DNA from: Streptomyces mesophilus
GTDB lineage: Bacteria > Actinomycetota > Actinomycetes > Streptomycetales > Streptomycetaceae
Assembly: GCF_011044995.1 (NCBI RefSeq)
Contig: NZ_JAAKZW010000028.1
Coordinates: 1 to 49,653, forward strand
DNA: 49,653 bases
Reading direction: 5' to 3'
Shown piece after piece: positions 32,234 through 40,573 of this stretch. The notes under the pieces are model-generated. The model saw only the letters and a list, made by a program, of their open reading frames with translations, did not search any database and was not told where the DNA came from. How positions within the stretch are numbered: the first letter of the stretch is position 1; the number at the start of each line of letters is the position of its first letter. Both the position numbers and the translations under genes were made by a program.

Positions 32234-33208
32234 ATGCGTCCCGTACACATCGCGCTCGCCGTCCTGGTCACCGCCGTCTGGGGAGTGAACTTCGTCGTCA
32301 TCGAGCTCGGGCTCGGACACTTCCCGCCGCTGCTCTTCTCCGCCCTGCGCTTCCTCGTCGCAGCGCTGCCCGCAGTCTTCTTCGTGGGCCGTCCCAAGGT
32401 CGCCTGGAAGTGGGTGATCGGGGTCGGACTCGCCCTGGGCGTGGCCAAGTTCGGGCTGCTCTTCATCGGGATGGACCGGGGCATGCCCGCCGGACTCTCC
32501 TCGCTCGTCCTCCAGATCCAGGCGGTCTTCACGGCCGTCCTCGCGGCGGTGCTCCTTCGCGAGCGCCCGGGCCGCGTACGCATCGCCGGCATGACCGTCG
32601 CGCTCGGCGGCATCGTGCTCGCGGCCGTGGACGAAGGCGCGTCGGGGCCGGTCCTCGCGTTCGTGCTCGTCATCGCGTCCGCCGCGTGCTGGGGCGTCTC
32701 CAACGTGCTGACCCGCAAGGCCTCACCGCCGGACGCGCTGAACTTCATGGTGTGGGTGTCCACCGTGCCTGTACTGCCGCTGCTCGCCCTGTCGCTGGTC
32801 TTCGAGGGGCCCGAGGCGGATCTGGCCGCGCTGCGCGCGCTCGACTGGGGCGGCGTCGGCGCGATCGTCTACGTCGCGTGGGGTGCGACGGTCTTCGGGT
32901 TCGGCGTCTGGGGCTTCCTGCTGCGACGCTATCCCGCTTCCGCGGTGGCCCCCTTCTCGCTGCTCGTGCCGGTGTTCGGGATGTCCTCGGCGGCGCTGCT
33001 GCTCGACGAGTCGGTGAGCCCGCTGCGGTGGGGTGCGGCGGTCCTGCTGGTCGGCGGGGTGGCGCTGACGTCGCTGTCGAGGTCCGCGCCCGCTGTGGCG
33101 CCGGTGGCGCCGGTCGATCCGGTGGAGGCGGTCACGCCCGTGGAGCCGGTCGAGCCCATGGCCGCGGGCGCATCTCCCGTGCTGGCTAAGCCCCTTCGGG
33201 AAACGTGA
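32234..33208 (+). CDS. EamA/DMT-family transporter
   Basis: 324 residues with ten predicted helices in two EamA halves. I chose ATG 32234 (MRPVHIALAVLVTAVWGVNF) because family members start directly with helix 1. ATG 32183, 17 codons upstream, lies ahead of a TAAAGA element (32205-32210) that may be the -10. Either way there is no good ribosome site, so a near-leaderless start is possible. EamA motifs: WGVNFVVIELGL and, in the second half, SAACWGVSNVLTRK. The C-terminal 35 residues are a Pro/Val/Ala repeat (APVAPVDPVEAVTPVEPVEP). Its last 23 bases overlap the convergent kinase gene. It probably exports a metabolite under LysR control. Confidence 0.85.
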   Translation: MRPVHIALAVLVTAVWGVNFVVIELGLGHFPPLLFSALRFLVAALPAVFFVGRPKVAWKWVIGVGLALGVAKFGLLFIGMDRGMPAGLSSLVLQIQAVFTAVLAAVLLRERPGRVRIAGMTVALGGIVLAAVDEGASGPVLAFVLVIASAACWGVSNVLTRKASPPDALNFMVWVSTVPVLPLLALSLVFEGPEADLAALRALDWGGVGAIVYVAWGATVFGFGVWGFLLRRYPASAVAPFSLLVPVFGMSSAALLLDESVSPLRWGAAVLLVGGVALTSLSRSAPAVAPVAPVDPVEAVTPVEPVEPMAAGASPVLAKPLRET

Positions 33209-34724
33209 GCCGGAACAGCGCGCCGCCGCCCGCCGCCGCCTCGGCCGTGAGGTCGGCGTGGTGGGCCCGGGCGATCTGCCGGGCCATGGCGAGGCCGAGT
33301 CCCGAGCCGGGCAGGGCGCGGGCGGACTCGGCGCGGTAGAAGCGGTCGAAGACATACGGCAGGTCGGCCGGGGCGATTCCGGGGCCGTGGTCCCGTACGG
33401 TCAACTCGCTTGCCGTCAGGGTCACTTCGACCGGGCCGCCGGGCGGCGAGAACTTGGCGGCGTTGTCGAGCAGGTTCGTCAGGAGCCGGGAGACGCGGGC
33501 CGGGACGCCGGGGAAGGCCACGGCGTGGGCGCCGTCGTCGGCGTCCAGCGTGAAGGCGACCTGGGGCCAGTGCGCGCGGGCGGCGTTCACCGCGTGCGTG
33601 ACCAGGGCGTCCATCCGGACCTCTTCGAGCAGCGGCTGCGGCTCCTCGTCGCGCGCCAGCTCGATCAGGTCGTTCACCATGCCGCTGACCTCCCGCAGCT
33701 GCCGGCCGAGCGCCTGGGCCGCGCGGTCGCGCTGGGCAGGGGTCAACCGGTCGGCGCGGGCGAGGAGTTCGGCGTTCGTACGCAGCGCCGTGAGTGGGGT
33801 GCGCAGCTCGTGCGAGGCGTCGGCGACGAGGCGGCGCTGAGCGGTGACGGACTGTTCCAGCTCGCCGAGCATCGTGTTGAACGTGGCGGCAAGACGCGTC
33901 ACCTCGTCCTCGCGCCCTTCGGGGCCCGGCGGCAGCTCGATGCGGTGGCGTGGGTCGCGGGTGGCGGCGATGCGTTCGGCGGTGGCGGTGAGCCGGGTGA
34001 CGGGGGCGAGGGCGGTGCGCGAGACCCAGTAGCCCAGGCCGGCGGCGACCAGCACACCGGCGCCGCCGATGAGAGCGAGGAGGGTGGCGGCCTGGTGCAC
34101 GCCGCGGTCGGCGATGTCCGCGCGCAGGGCGACTTGGAGTGCGGTGCCGTCGCGCGACGGGGTGGTGTACATCCGGGCGGGATGGCCGTCGAGCGTGAAG
34201 TTCGTGTAGTACGCGGGGCGTTGGCGGGCCGCGACCTGGCGGGTCGCCTTCGAGACGGGCAGCAGGTACGGCTGCCCGGGGGCGTTCTTCGCGTACGGCT
34301 TCGCGGGGTCGTCGGCCGGGTCGGCGGGCACGTTCTGCACACAGGCCGGGGCGCCCAGGTAACGGCACTCGCCGGTGTACACGCCCGGGCCCTCGTCCGC
34401 GTGCTGCTGGGCGATCAGGGCCGCCGACTGGGCGAGGTTCTGGTCGAGCTGCTGGTAGAGCTTGAAGCGGATCACGAAGAACGCGGCCGTGCAGATCCCG
34501 ACCGCGACCAGCGCCACCGCGGCCGTCGCGGCGAGCGCGAGCCGGGTGCGCAGCGGCCGACGACGCCGCCAACGGGCGCCGAGGCGGCGGTCGGTCCGTC
34601 CGCGGGAGGCTCGTCCGGTGGCGCCCGGTCCCGGGTCGGCCGGTCCCGGGTCGGCCGGTCCCGGGTCGGCCGGTCCGTAGGCGTCAGGCTGTGGAGTGCC
34701 GGATACGCGGCCGTCGCCGCTCAT
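33186..34724 (-). CDS. Sensor histidine kinase
   Basis: 512-residue membrane kinase; start ATG 34724 overlaps the regulator stop by 3 nt. The N-terminus has a [11 protein letters not shown] repeat and an Arg-rich segment before span 1 (about 60-85). An extracytoplasmic domain of about 130 residues with two Cys ([14 protein letters not shown]) could form a disulfide. Span 2 is followed by HAMP ([19 protein letters not shown]). H-box [21 protein letters not shown]-box [17 protein letters not shown]1 [11 protein letters not shown] and G2 GSGLGLAMA are intact. Its regulator is upstream in the same operon, and the murG-like/legB-like genes are divergent from it. A cell-envelope signal is inferred. 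Confidence 0.93.
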   Translation of the reverse strand: MSGDGRVSGTPQPDAYGPADPGPADPGPADPGPGATGRASRGRTDRRLGARWRRRRPLRTRLALAATAAVALVAVGICTAAFFVIRFKLYQQLDQNLAQSAALIAQQHADEGPGVYTGECRYLGAPACVQNVPADPADDPAKPYAKNAPGQPYLLPVSKATRQVAARQRPAYYTNFTLDGHPARMYTTPSRDGTALQVALRADIADRGVHQAATLLALIGGAGVLVAAGLGYWVSRTALAPVTRLTATAERIAATRDPRHRIELPPGPEGREDEVTRLAATFNTMLGELEQSVTAQRRLVADASHELRTPLTALRTNAELLARADRLTPAQRDRAAQALGRQLREVSGMVNDLIELARDEEPQPLLEEVRMDALVTHAVNAARAHWPQVAFTLDADDGAHAVAFPGVPARVSRLLTNLLDNAAKFSPPGGPVEVTLTASELTVRDHGPGIAPADLPYVFDRFYRAESARALPGSGLGLAMARQIARAHHADLTAEAAAGGGALFRLTFPEGA

Positions 34725-35551
34725 GACACATCCAGCCGGTAGCCGACGCCGTGCACGGTGTGCACGAGCCGTGGTTCGCCGCCGGCTTCGAGTTTGCGCC
34801 GCAGATAACCCACGTATACGGCGAGGGAGTTGGAGTCCGGGCCGAAGTCCTGACCCCAGACCCGCTCCAGGAGCAGCTCGCGCGGCAGGGCCTGGCGCGG
34901 GCTGTGCAGCAGCTGTTCGAGGAGCGCGAACTCGGTCCGGCTGAACTCCAGGGGCCGCCCGCCCCGCTGCCCGGTGCGCGTCACGGGGTCGGCCGTGAGG
35001 TCGGCGAACGTGAGCAGCGTGCCGTCCCCGGCCGGCTCGTCGGGGGCGACGCGGCGCAGCAACGCCCGTACGCGGGCGGTCAGTTCGTCCAGGGCGAAGG
35101 GTTTGACCAGGTAGTCGTCCGCGCCGGCGTCGAGGCCGTCCACCCGCTCGCTCACCGAGCCGAGCGCGGTCAGGACCAGGATCGGCGTACGGTCGCCCAT
35201 CGCGCGCAGCCGCCGGCACAGGGCGAGCCCGTCGAGCACCGGCATCATCACGTCCGTGACGACGGCGTCCGGCTGCCAGGCCGCGATCTCGGACAAGGCG
35301 GCGAGCCCGTCACCGGCGCCGCGCACCGCGTACCCCTCCACCGCGAGCCCGTCCTCGATGGCGACGCGCACCTCGGGTTCGTCGTCGACCACGAGGATGC
35401 GCGGTCCTTCGGGGGCCGCCGGGGTGCCGCCGCTGTCACGGTGCGCCGCGGTGCCGCTGCCGTGACGGTACGCCGCGGTGCCGCTGCCGCTGCCGCTGCC
35501 GCTGCCGTGACGGTGCGCGGGCCCGCCGCTGCCGTATGCCTTCGCTGCCAT
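34721..35551 (-). CDS. OmpR-family response regulator with low-complexity N-terminus
   Basis: 276 residues. A Gly/Ser/His/Ala leader of about 48 residues ([19 protein letters not shown]) precedes a standard receiver domain: DDE near 56, phospho-acceptor Asp100 ([13 protein letters not shown]), Thr in LVLTALG, Lys in LVKPF. The winged helix follows ([35 protein letters not shown]) and ends VGYRLDVS. No in-frame ATG/GTG exists closer to the receiver domain, so the leader appears to be real. It is coded by a GCCGCT-type microsatellite. Divergent by 63 bp from the murG paralog. An 11-bp spaced direct repeat in that spacer is a probable binding site. Confidence 0.92.
   Translation of the reverse strand: MAAKAYGSGGPAHRHGSGSGSGSGTAAYRHGSGTAAHRDSGGTPAAPEGPRILVVDDEPEVRVAIEDGLAVEGYAVRGAGDGLAALSEIAAWQPDAVVTDVMMPVLDGLALCRRLRAMGDRTPILVLTALGSVSERVDGLDAGADDYLVKPFALDELTARVRALLRRVAPDEPAGDGTLLTFADLTADPVTRTGQRGGRPLEFSRTEFALLEQLLHSPRQALPRELLLERVWGQDFGPDSNSLAVYVGYLRRKLEAGGEPRLVHTVHGVGYRLDVS
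35409..35535. repeat. Microsatellite and CGGT(G/A)CGCCGC repeats in the regulator gene
   Basis: Tandem GCCGCT units (35480-35503) and three degenerate copies of GTGACGGTACGCCGCGG-like sequence encode the [18 protein letters not shown] leader of the response regulator. Slippage-prone sequence. Confidence 0.7.
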
Positions 35552-35574
35552 GCCGTAAAGGGTGCCAAACCGGA

Positions 35575-35591
35575 CTCTTAGAACCCTCTTA
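35575..35591. promoter_or_regulatory. 11-bp spaced direct repeat, candidate response-regulator site
   Basis: CTCTTA occurs at 35575-35580 and 35586-35591, one helical turn apart, in the 63-bp divergent spacer between the response regulator and the murG paralog. This is the arrangement of OmpR/PhoB-type half-sites. Confidence 0.55.
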
Positions 35592-35614
35592 CCGCGCTCG
35601 GCGAGCGTGGCCGC

Positions 35615-36781
35615 ATGCTGACACCCACCTCACCTCTCTCCGTAGTGATCGGCGCGGGCGGCACCGGCGGTCACATCTATCCCGGGCTCGCGCTCGCCGA
35701 CGCCCTGCGCCGTGCCGTGCCCGACGCCCTGATCTCCTTCGTGGGCACCACCCGCGGCCTGGAGACGCGGCTCATACCCGGGGCCGGCTACCGGCTGCAC
35801 ACCGTCGACATGATCCCCTTCGACCCCTCGCTCGGCGCCCGCCGCTTCCTGCTGCCCGCGGCGCTCCTGAAGTCCGGCGCCCAGGTCCGCTCGATCCTGC
35901 GGGCGCAAGGAGCTCAGGGCGCGCACGTCGCGGTCGGCATGGGCGGCTACCCCAGCGCGCCCGTGATCCTCGGCGCGAAGCTCGCCGGACTGCCGAGCGT
36001 GATCCACGAGTCCAACGCCGTGCCCGGACGCGCCAACCAGTTCGCCGCCCGCCTCACCCCGCACCTCACCGTCGCCTTCGACCGCAGCCGCGCGCATCTG
36101 TCGGGCGGCGAACGGGCCCGCGTCGTCGGGATGCCGATCGCCGCCTCGCTCGCGGGACTCGACCGTGCCGGGCTGCGGGACGAGGCACGGCGGGCGATGG
36201 GCGCCCGGGACGGTGCGCGCCTGATCGTCTTCAACGGCGGCAGCCTCGGCGCGGCCCGCCTCACCGAAGCCGCGCTCGGCCTGGCCGAACTGTGGCGCTC
36301 GCGCACCGACGTCCAGCTGCTCATCAAGACCGGACCGGCCGCCCTGGAGGAGACCCGGCGCCGCCTCGGCGCCTCTCCCGTCGCCCGAGCCGTGCCGTAC
36401 CTCGACCGCATGGACCACGCCTACGCCGCCGCCGACCTGGTCGTCTGCCGTGCGGGATCGGCCACCGTCGCCGAACTCGCCGCCACCGGCGTGCCCGCCG
36501 TCCTCGTGCCGTACCCGCACGCCCCCGGCGACCACCAGACCCACAACGCCCGGGTGCTCACCGATGCCGGTGCAGGGCTGCTGCTGCCCGACCCCGAGAC
36601 CACGGCCGAGCACCTCGCCGACCTCATCGGCCCGCTCCTCGACCGGCCCGAGCGGCTCGCCGCGATGGCCCGCGCCGCCGACCCCGGCCCGCACGCCCGG
36701 GCCGCCGACCTGCTCGCCGCCGAGGTCCTTCGCCTCGCCGGCCGCCCCGTTCCCTACCCTCACCTGGAGACCGTCCGATGA
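35615..36781 (+). CDS. MurG paralog (UDP-GlcNAc transferase-like, GT28)
   Basis: 388-residue protein with the MurG fold. N-domain: [53 protein letters not shown]-domain: [65 protein letters not shown]. These fit transfer of GlcNAc from UDP-GlcNAc to a lipid-linked acceptor on the inner membrane face. The housekeeping MurG normally lies in the division and cell-wall cluster, so this is a second copy outside it. The stop overlaps the next ATG (ATGA). It is divergent from a two-component system. Its acceptor could be lipid I, as in MurG, or another polyprenyl-linked sugar. Confidence 0.88.
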   Translation: MLTPTSPLSVVIGAGGTGGHIYPGLALADALRRAVPDALISFVGTTRGLETRLIPGAGYRLHTVDMIPFDPSLGARRFLLPAALLKSGAQVRSILRAQGAQGAHVAVGMGGYPSAPVILGAKLAGLPSVIHESNAVPGRANQFAARLTPHLTVAFDRSRAHLSGGERARVVGMPIAASLAGLDRAGLRDEARRAMGARDGARLIVFNGGSLGAARLTEAALGLAELWRSRTDVQLLIKTGPAALEETRRRLGASPVARAVPYLDRMDHAYAAADLVVCRAGSATVAELAATGVPAVLVPYPHAPGDHQTHNARVLTDAGAGLLLPDPETTAEHLADLIGPLLDRPERLAAMARAADPGPHARAADLLAAEVLRLAGRPVPYPHLETVR

Positions 36782-37773
36782 ACGCCTTTTCCTGGTCCGG
36801 CCGCACCGTCCTCGTCACCGGAGCCGAGGGCTTCATCGGCTCGACGCTCGTCGATCTGCTCGTCGAACAGGGCGCGCGGGTAAGGGCGTTGGTCCACTAC
36901 AAGCCGTACGGGGACAAGGGCCACCTGGCCCGATACCTCGGCGGAACCGAGGTCGAGATGCTCGCGGGCGACGTCCGCGACGGCGGGCGCGTGATGGACG
37001 CGGTGGCCGGCTGCGACACGGTCTTCCACCTCGCGGCGCTGATCGGCATCCCGTACAGCTATGACTCGCCGGGCGCGTATGTCCAGACGAACGTCGTCGG
37101 CACCGAGAACATCCTCGAAGCCTGCCGCCACCACGGCGTCCGCCGCCTCGTCCACACCTCCACCAGCGAGGTGTACGGGACGGCGCTCACGGTCCCGATC
37201 AGCGAGGACCACCCGCTGCAGCCGCAGTCGCCGTACTCCGCCTCGAAGATCGGCGCGGACATGATGGCGCTGTCGCACCGCAACGCCTTCGATCTGCCGG
37301 TCGCGGTGGTCCGCCCCTTCAACACCTACGGCCCGCGGCAGTCGGCCCGCGCGGTGATCCCGACGATCCTGGCTCAACTGCACGCGGGTGTACGGGAGAT
37401 CAAGCTCGGCTCGCTCACCCCGACCCGCGACTTCACCTATGTCACGGACACGGCGCGCGGCTTCCTCGCGGTGGGGGCCTGCGACCGGGCGCTCGGTGAG
37501 GTGGTGAACCTCGGTACGGGGCGCGAGATCTCGATCGGTGACCTGGCCGCGGAACTCATCGCGGCCACGGGGGCGAAGGCCGAGGTCGTGGTCGACCCGT
37601 CCAGGCTGCGCCCGGCGGCGAGCGAGGTGGAGCGGCTGCTCTCCGACAACTCCCGGGCGCGCGAGTGGGCCGCGTGGAAGCCGGAGGTGTCGCTGCGGGA
37701 GGGGCTCTCGCGGACCTCGGAGTGGGTGGCGGCCAACCTGGGACTGTTCGACGTTTCGCGCTATCAGGTGTGA
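36778..37773 (+). CDS. NAD-dependent epimerase/dehydratase, LegB-like
   Basis: 331-residue extended SDR. Rossmann motif VTGAEGFIGS near residues 13-22, TSTSEVYGTA with catalytic Thr/Ser, and YSASK with catalytic Tyr and Lys. Stretches such as ALVHYKPYGDKGHL, HLAALIGIPYSYDSPGAYV and RPFNTYGPRQSARAVIPTI resemble LegB-type UDP-GlcNAc 4,6-dehydratases, which make a 4-keto-6-deoxy-amino sugar. Translationally coupled to the MurG paralog. That pairing suggests the keto sugar, or the nucleotide sugar itself, is used on a lipid-linked glycan. None of the other legionaminate-pathway genes is present, so the product is uncertain. Confidence 0.88.
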   Translation: MNAFSWSGRTVLVTGAEGFIGSTLVDLLVEQGARVRALVHYKPYGDKGHLARYLGGTEVEMLAGDVRDGGRVMDAVAGCDTVFHLAALIGIPYSYDSPGAYVQTNVVGTENILEACRHHGVRRLVHTSTSEVYGTALTVPISEDHPLQPQSPYSASKIGADMMALSHRNAFDLPVAVVRPFNTYGPRQSARAVIPTILAQLHAGVREIKLGSLTPTRDFTYVTDTARGFLAVGACDRALGEVVNLGTGREISIGDLAAELIAATGAKAEVVVDPSRLRPAASEVERLLSDNSRAREWAAWKPEVSLREGLSRTSEWVAANLGLFDVSRYQV

Positions 37774-37804
37774 TCGCGCAGGTGTGATCGCGCTATCAGG
37801 TGTG
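37759..37804. repeat. Nested tandem duplication at the epimerase/TetR junction
   Basis: CGCTATCAGGTGTGA, the last codons and stop of the epimerase gene, recurs at 37791-37804, with an intermediate CAGGTGTGATCGCG copy between. The second copy supplies the stop codon of the convergent TetR gene. Confidence 0.85.
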
Positions 37805-38449
37805 AGAGGGCCGGCCGCCCGCTTGCGCCAGACCGCCGAGCAGCAGGGCCGTGAAGCTGCGCGCCCACTCGGTGTCGACCGGTTCGCTGCTCACCAGGGA
37901 GCGGTGCACGACCGCGCCGGCGACCACGTCGAAGATGAGATCGGCGGTACGGGCGGCGGTCTCGGGATCGTCCTCGGCCGGCAACTCGCCCCGCTCCTGG
38001 GCGCGTTGCCGCCCTTCCAGTACGAGGCGCTTCTGGCGGTCGACGATCGACGTGCGGATACGGGCGCGCAGCGCCTCGTCCCCGGTCGACTCGGCGACGA
38101 CGGCCATCAGCGCGGTCCGTGTCTCGGGACGGGCGAGCAGGTCCGCGAACTGCAGCACGACGCCCTCGACGTCGGCGGCGAGGCTGCCGCGGTCGGGGAG
38201 TTCGAGCTCGTCGAAGAGTTCGGCGACGGCGTCCACGACGAGTTCGTTCTTCCCGGCCCACCGCCGGTACAGCGTCGTCTTCGCGACCCCGGCCCGCGTG
38301 GCCACGTCCCCGAGCGTCAGCTTGGACCAGCCGAGGTCCACGAGCGCTTCGCGGGTGGCCGCCAGGATCGCCGCGTCGGCCTCGGCGCTGCGGGGCCGCC
38401 CGGTTCTGCCGGGGCGGTCGGTGGTGTGGTCGTGCATGGCGCTGACCAT
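37796..38449 (-). CDS. TetR/AcrR-family transcriptional regulator
   Basis: 217 residues. HTH: AILAATREALVDLGWSKLTL, then DVATRAGVAKTTLYRRWAGK. The C-terminal domain resembles TetR_C_11 type (RTALMAVVAESTGDEALRAR, LIFDVVAGAVVHRSLVSSEP). Start at ATG 38449 or 38437; neither has a ribosome site. A palindrome, TACCG-GG-CGGTA (38449-38460), begins at the first start codon, as for an autoregulated, nearly leaderless gene. Convergent with the epimerase gene. The target is not evident; the divergent thioredoxin/TPR gene is 456 bp away. Confidence 0.9.
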   Translation of the reverse strand: MVSAMHDHTTDRPGRTGRPRSAEADAAILAATREALVDLGWSKLTLGDVATRAGVAKTTLYRRWAGKNELVVDAVAELFDELELPDRGSLAADVEGVVLQFADLLARPETRTALMAVVAESTGDEALRARIRTSIVDRQKRLVLEGRQRAQERGELPAEDDPETAARTADLIFDVVAGAVVHRSLVSSEPVDTEWARSFTALLLGGLAQAGGRPSHT

Positions 38450-38460
38450 ACCGGGCGGTA
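38449..38460. promoter_or_regulatory. Candidate TetR self-operator
   Basis: TACCG-GG-CGGTA palindrome overlapping the start codon of the TetR gene; form and place suit autorepression. Confidence 0.55.
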
Positions 38461-38477
38461 CGTGCGGCGGACCGGCG

Positions 38478-38524
38478 CTCGGCCCGTGATCGCCTTACCC
38501 CCGTGAGGGAGATCACGGGCCGAG
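38478..38524. promoter_or_regulatory. 14-bp perfect inverted repeat
   Basis: Arms CTCGGCCCGTGATC (38478-38491) and GATCACGGGCCGAG (38511-38524) enclose a 19-nt loop that holds a further CCCGTGA copy (38500-38506). It may be a protein site, a hairpin in a leader or a boundary terminator. Confidence 0.7.
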
Positions 38525-38542
38525 AACCCACCAGACGATATA

Positions 38543-38559
38543 CGCTACGACTCGTAGCG
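38543..38559. promoter_or_regulatory. CGCTAC palindrome, candidate TetR-type operator
   Basis: CGCTAC-GACTC-GTAGCG follows a GATATA element (38537-38542) that could be a -10. It resembles TetR-family operators and could control the thioredoxin/TPR gene. Confidence 0.5.
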
Positions 38560-38905
38560 AAAGCTCGTACGTGAACCTCTCACCGCGAGCGGCAACCACA
38601 TGCGCGGGTGGGGACCCCGCGCACCCGGTCCTTCCTCGGGACCAACCGGCCCTTCCTTCGGGCCGAATCGGGCCACCGCACCTGGCCCACAGGCCGTGAC
38701 CTGTCCGCACGCCCCGCATTCCGGCGGGGGGCCTACGGACGGGCCGCGGCCCGTCCGGACGCCGGACGTGGCGGCGAAGCCGGGCTCGGGACGGGGCCCG
38801 GTGCACCGCCGCCCGTCCGTGCACTTCGTCCGTGCCGGAAAGCCGTTGCCCACGAATTCGGCGACGGCTTTTCACCGGCGCGCTCCGAGGGGGGAGGATG
38901 GGTCC

Positions 38906-39883
38906 ATGCAGCCACGGAACATGTCCATGAGCGGAGTCGTCGACCTCGCCGCGGTGAAGGCGGCCCAGGAGGCCAAGGCCAAGGCGGAGCAGGCTCGCGC
39001 CGAAACGGCCCGGCAGGGCGGCGGCGGCGCCGTATCGCCCGCCGACCTGGTGATCGACGTCGACGAGGCGTCGTTCGAGAGCGCCGTCATCCAGCGCTCC
39101 ACCGAAGTGCCCGTCGTGATCGACTTCTGGGCCGAGTGGTGCGAGCCCTGCAAGCAGCTCGGCCCTCTCCTCGAGCGGCTGACTCTGGAGTACAACGGCC
39201 GCTTCCTGCTCGCCAAGGTCGACGTAGACGCCAACCAGATGCTGATGCAGCAGTTCGGGATCCAGGGCATCCCGGCCGTCTTCGCCGTCGTCGCAGGCCA
39301 GGCGCTCCCTCTCTTCCAGGGTGCCGCTCCCGAGTCGCAGATCCGCCAGACCCTCGACCAGCTGATCCAGGTCGGCGAGCAGCGCTTCGGCCTGACCGGC
39401 CTCCTCGTCGACCCGGACGCCGAGGGCGCCCCCGCCCAGGCGGAAGCGCCCGAGGAGCCGGCCGGTCCGTACGACGCGCTGCTCGAAGCCGCCGTACAGG
39501 CCCTGGACGCGGGTGACTTGGGCGGTGCGGTGCAGGCGTACAAGAACGTGCTCGCCGACGACCCCGCCAACATGGAGGCGAAGCTCGGCCTCTCGCAGGC
39601 CGAACTCCTGCAGCGTGTGGAGGGGTTGGACCCGCAGCGGGTGCGCCGGGACGCGGCCGAGAAGCCGGCCGACCCGCAGGCGCAGATCGCCGCGGCCGAC
39701 CTGGATCTCGTGGGCGGTCATGTGGAGGACGCCTTCGGCCGCCTCGTCGACACGGTCAAGAAGGTTTTCGGCGACGACCGCGATGCCGTACGCGTGCATC
39801 TGCTCGGCCTCTTCGAGGTCGTCGGAGCCGACGACCCGCGTGTGGCCAAGGCCCGTTCGGCCCTGGCCCGCGCGCTGTTCTGA
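38906..39883 (+). CDS. Thioredoxin-domain/TPR protein (CnoX/YbbN-like)
   Basis: 325 residues from ATG 38906, with GGAGG 8 nt upstream; earlier in-frame starts extend into non-coding sequence. An Ala/Lys/Gln-rich N-terminal helix (about 1-40) precedes a thioredoxin fold with active site WCEPC (FWAEWCEPCKQLGPLLERL) and cis-Pro in QGIPAVFAVV. The C-terminal half carries tetratricopeptide-like helices (YDALLEAAVQALDAGDLGGA, AYKNVLADDPANMEAKLGLS). This matches the YbbN/CnoX group, redox-linked co-chaperones. The equivalent I recall in S. coelicolor is SCO5419. Oxidoreductase activity depends on the two Cys, both present. Confidence 0.92.
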   Translation: MQPRNMSMSGVVDLAAVKAAQEAKAKAEQARAETARQGGGGAVSPADLVIDVDEASFESAVIQRSTEVPVVIDFWAEWCEPCKQLGPLLERLTLEYNGRFLLAKVDVDANQMLMQQFGIQGIPAVFAVVAGQALPLFQGAAPESQIRQTLDQLIQVGEQRFGLTGLLVDPDAEGAPAQAEAPEEPAGPYDALLEAAVQALDAGDLGGAVQAYKNVLADDPANMEAKLGLSQAELLQRVEGLDPQRVRRDAAEKPADPQAQIAAADLDLVGGHVEDAFGRLVDTVKKVFGDDRDAVRVHLLGLFEVVGADDPRVAKARSALARALF

Positions 39884-40573
39884 CACCACAAGTACCGGTT
39901 CTGACACGTCAGTACGCCCCGTACGTACGGATGGTCCGGATGGTGCTTGGCTGACCTTTCGTTAAACCAGGGACACACAAGTGGTCTTGTGAAGATTTGA
40001 CGTCAGAGAGACACGGCGGCCGCGCTTTGCCAAAACTTGGCAATCGCGGCCGCTGTTACTTGGAGTAAGCCGAAGCCGTGGTTCTGTCCGGTTTCGCCGG
40101 TTGATCAACTGGTCTGTCCCCAGGGGTGCATGCACCCTGTGTGCCCACCCGACGTCGGGCCGTCGTGACGGGGTTATGGAGCCGTTACCAGCGAGTAACG
40201 AACCCCCTTGTGCGGGCGCTCCGAATGGACCACGATCGGCCACGCTCGGTCCATTCACGTACGCCCGACAGCCAGCTCGGGAAGCGGGTTCCTGGGTCCC
40301 CACCGAGTGGCCGGAGACCTCACGTCACCGGCCTTGGACAGGGGGGTCTCCGCCAATCCGGTGGGGCCTGTCCGACAGGTCGCGCCGCCCCGGTGCGGCC
40401 CGTGGTTGTCGCTCGGGGGTGATCGCCCATGTTCCGCGCCGCAGTTCCTGCGCAGTCGGAAACAGCAGGCGCTCTCCTTCCCGAGGACGTAGCACTTCTC
40501 CCATCCCTGCCCGGCTGAGCCGCGCCAGTGGCAGTCAGGGTCAGGAGATGTACGTCCGAGAAGGAGGAAAGTC
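39884..40573. other. 690-bp non-coding region rich in palindromes
   Basis: I see no convincing gene. It contains six symmetric elements: a compound hairpin 40016-40053, CCGGTTGATCAACTGG 40097-40112 (one mismatch), GGGTGCATGCACCC 40124-40137, CGTTAC/GTAACG 40183-40200, GAATGGACC/GGTCCATTC 40223-40256 and CCTGTC-C-GACAGG 40367-40379. It is the 5' region of the DUF6230 operon and probably holds its promoter(s). Confidence 0.65.
40016..40053 (+). terminator. Compound hairpin, probable terminator of the thioredoxin/TPR gene
   Basis: GCGGCCGCG / CGCGGCCGC outer stem (two NotI sites) and TTGCCAA-AAC-TTGGCAA inner stem. About 130 nt past the stop at 39883; no U-tract. Confidence 0.65.

Larger units (their letters stand above)
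38450..38905. other. Long regulatory spacer between TetR and the thioredoxin/TPR gene
   Basis: This 456-bp spacer holds the TetR self-operator, a 14-bp inverted repeat (38478-38524), a second palindrome (38543-38559) and two similar short hairpins, GGTCC-n7-GGACC (38627-38643) and GGCCC-n7-GGGCC (38648-38664). A frame continuous with the thioredoxin gene crosses it from 38600 but shows no family sequence. The gene's leader is therefore probably long. Confidence 0.6.

Noticed and set aside
38600..38905. N-terminal extension of the thioredoxin/TPR gene
   Set aside because: Pro/Gly/Arg-rich with no thioredoxin-family similarity; a good GGAGG site precedes ATG 38906.
38513..39907. 464-codon minus-strand frame opposite the thioredoxin/TPR gene
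   Set aside because: Shadow of a well-supported gene with WCEPC and TPR motifs; no family features of its own.
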